Assembly (NCBI GenBank): GCA_963579925.1
Contig: CAUZJA010000166.1
Span: forward strand, 1-6,116
Origin: UBA1151 sp963579925
GTDB lineage: Bacteria; Chloroflexota; Dehalococcoidia; Lucifugimonadales; Lucifugimonadaceae
Reading direction: 5' to 3'
DNA length: 6,116 bases
Every line of letters begins with the position of its first letter. The stretch's first letter is position 1. Shown here piece after piece: positions 5,980 through 6,116 of this stretch. Below the pieces are notes generated by a model. That model worked only from the letters and a program-made list of their open reading frames with translations. It did no database searches and was not told the origin of the DNA. The translations under genes and the position numbers were made by a program.

Positions 5980-6116
5980 TCCAGTTGAAAGTTGGAAACT
6001 GGGCTCTCATGAAGGGAGGCAGAAATGCCAAGAAAAGGTCACAGTCCTGAGAAGATCCTGAACAAGCTTCGACAGGTTGAAGTTGCCGTCACCAAAGGCA
6101 GCAGCGTTGCACAGGC
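5958..6116 (+). mobile_element. Left end of an IS3-family insertion sequence (cut by window edge)
   Basis: An IS3-type orfA starts at 6025. Upstream, TGACCTTCCCCCC (5958-5970) begins with TG and has the C-run I associate from memory with terminal repeats of this IS group; it lies 67 bases before orfA, a usual distance. The right end and target duplication are outside the window, so the boundary is not proven. A small internal inverted repeat, CCAGTT (5981-5986) with AACTGG (5997-6002), lies between the end and the orfA ribosome site. Confidence 0.6.
6025..6116 (+). CDS. IS3-family transposase OrfA, N-terminal fragment
   Basis: The first 30 codons and two bases of an open frame run off the right edge. 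The peptide begins MPRKGHSPEKILNKLRQVEV and continues AVTKGSSVAQ. This matches the N-terminus of the HTH-type OrfA proteins of IS3 elements (pattern MPRKRHxxExIxxKLRxxE...GxSVA), which bind the terminal repeats and are normally joined to OrfB (DDE integrase) by programmed frameshift. The start is supported by a strong ribosome site AGGGAGG (6013-6019) 5 bases before the ATG. The ATG at 6009 is in another frame. Whether the element is intact or active cannot be seen. Confidence 0.85.
   Translation, partial: MPRKGHSPEKILNKLRQVEVAVTKGSSVAQ

Noticed and set aside
5698..6031. Longer ORFs in the pntB-IS gap (61 codons plus strand, 81 codons minus strand).
   Set aside because: Composition is unlike real proteins nearby, there are no domains or good ribosome sites, and the minus-strand one crosses the proposed IS end and the orfA ribosome site.

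Overview
The window is a chromosomal segment from a bacterium with moderately high GC. It holds two divergent operons and the edge of an insertion sequence. The source is probably a Chloroflexota-type organism (Dehalococcoidia / SAR202-like). That guess rests on an enolase-superfamily sugar-acid enzyme paired with an MFS carrier, since expansion of enolase-superfamily paralogs has been reported for SAR202, and on a three-subunit (split) transhydrogenase. No marker gene is present, so the assignment is an inference only.

Layout. Bases 1-115 are flank with no supportable gene. Bases 116-2551 (minus strand) form a two-gene operon. A mandelate racemase/muconate lactonizing enzyme (MR/MLE) family protein, with the residue pattern of acid-sugar dehydratases, is followed after 6 bases by a 12-TM MFS transporter that starts at TTG. 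Together they look like an uptake-plus-dehydration module for a sugar acid or similar hydroxy-acid; the substrate cannot be read from the sequence. Bases 2552-2698 are a divergent promoter region with an 18-bp dyad between the two operons.

Bases 2699-5617 (plus strand) are pntAA-pntAB-pntB. They encode a complete proton-translocating NAD(P)+ transhydrogenase split into alpha1 (soluble NAD(H) domain), alpha2 (three TM helices) and beta (about nine TM helices plus the NADP(H) domain). The genes overlap by 8 and 4 bases, which suggests translational coupling. The first gene appears to be read from a leaderless mRNA. This enzyme makes NADPH from NADH at the expense of the proton gradient.

Bases 5618-5957 are noncoding, with several small hairpins and a weak terminator candidate. 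From about 5958 to the right edge lies the left end of an IS3-family element with the first 30 codons of orfA.

Most of the window is ordinary metabolism; I see no new system. The points most worth checking are: (1) the transhydrogenase membrane domain appears to lack both known alternative intramembrane histidines (E. coli beta-His91 type and Thermus alpha2-His42 type); (2) the probable leaderless start of pntAA; (3) the single in-frame TAG separating the enzyme and transporter ORFs; (4) an 11-bp perfect inverted repeat straddling the proposed IS boundary.
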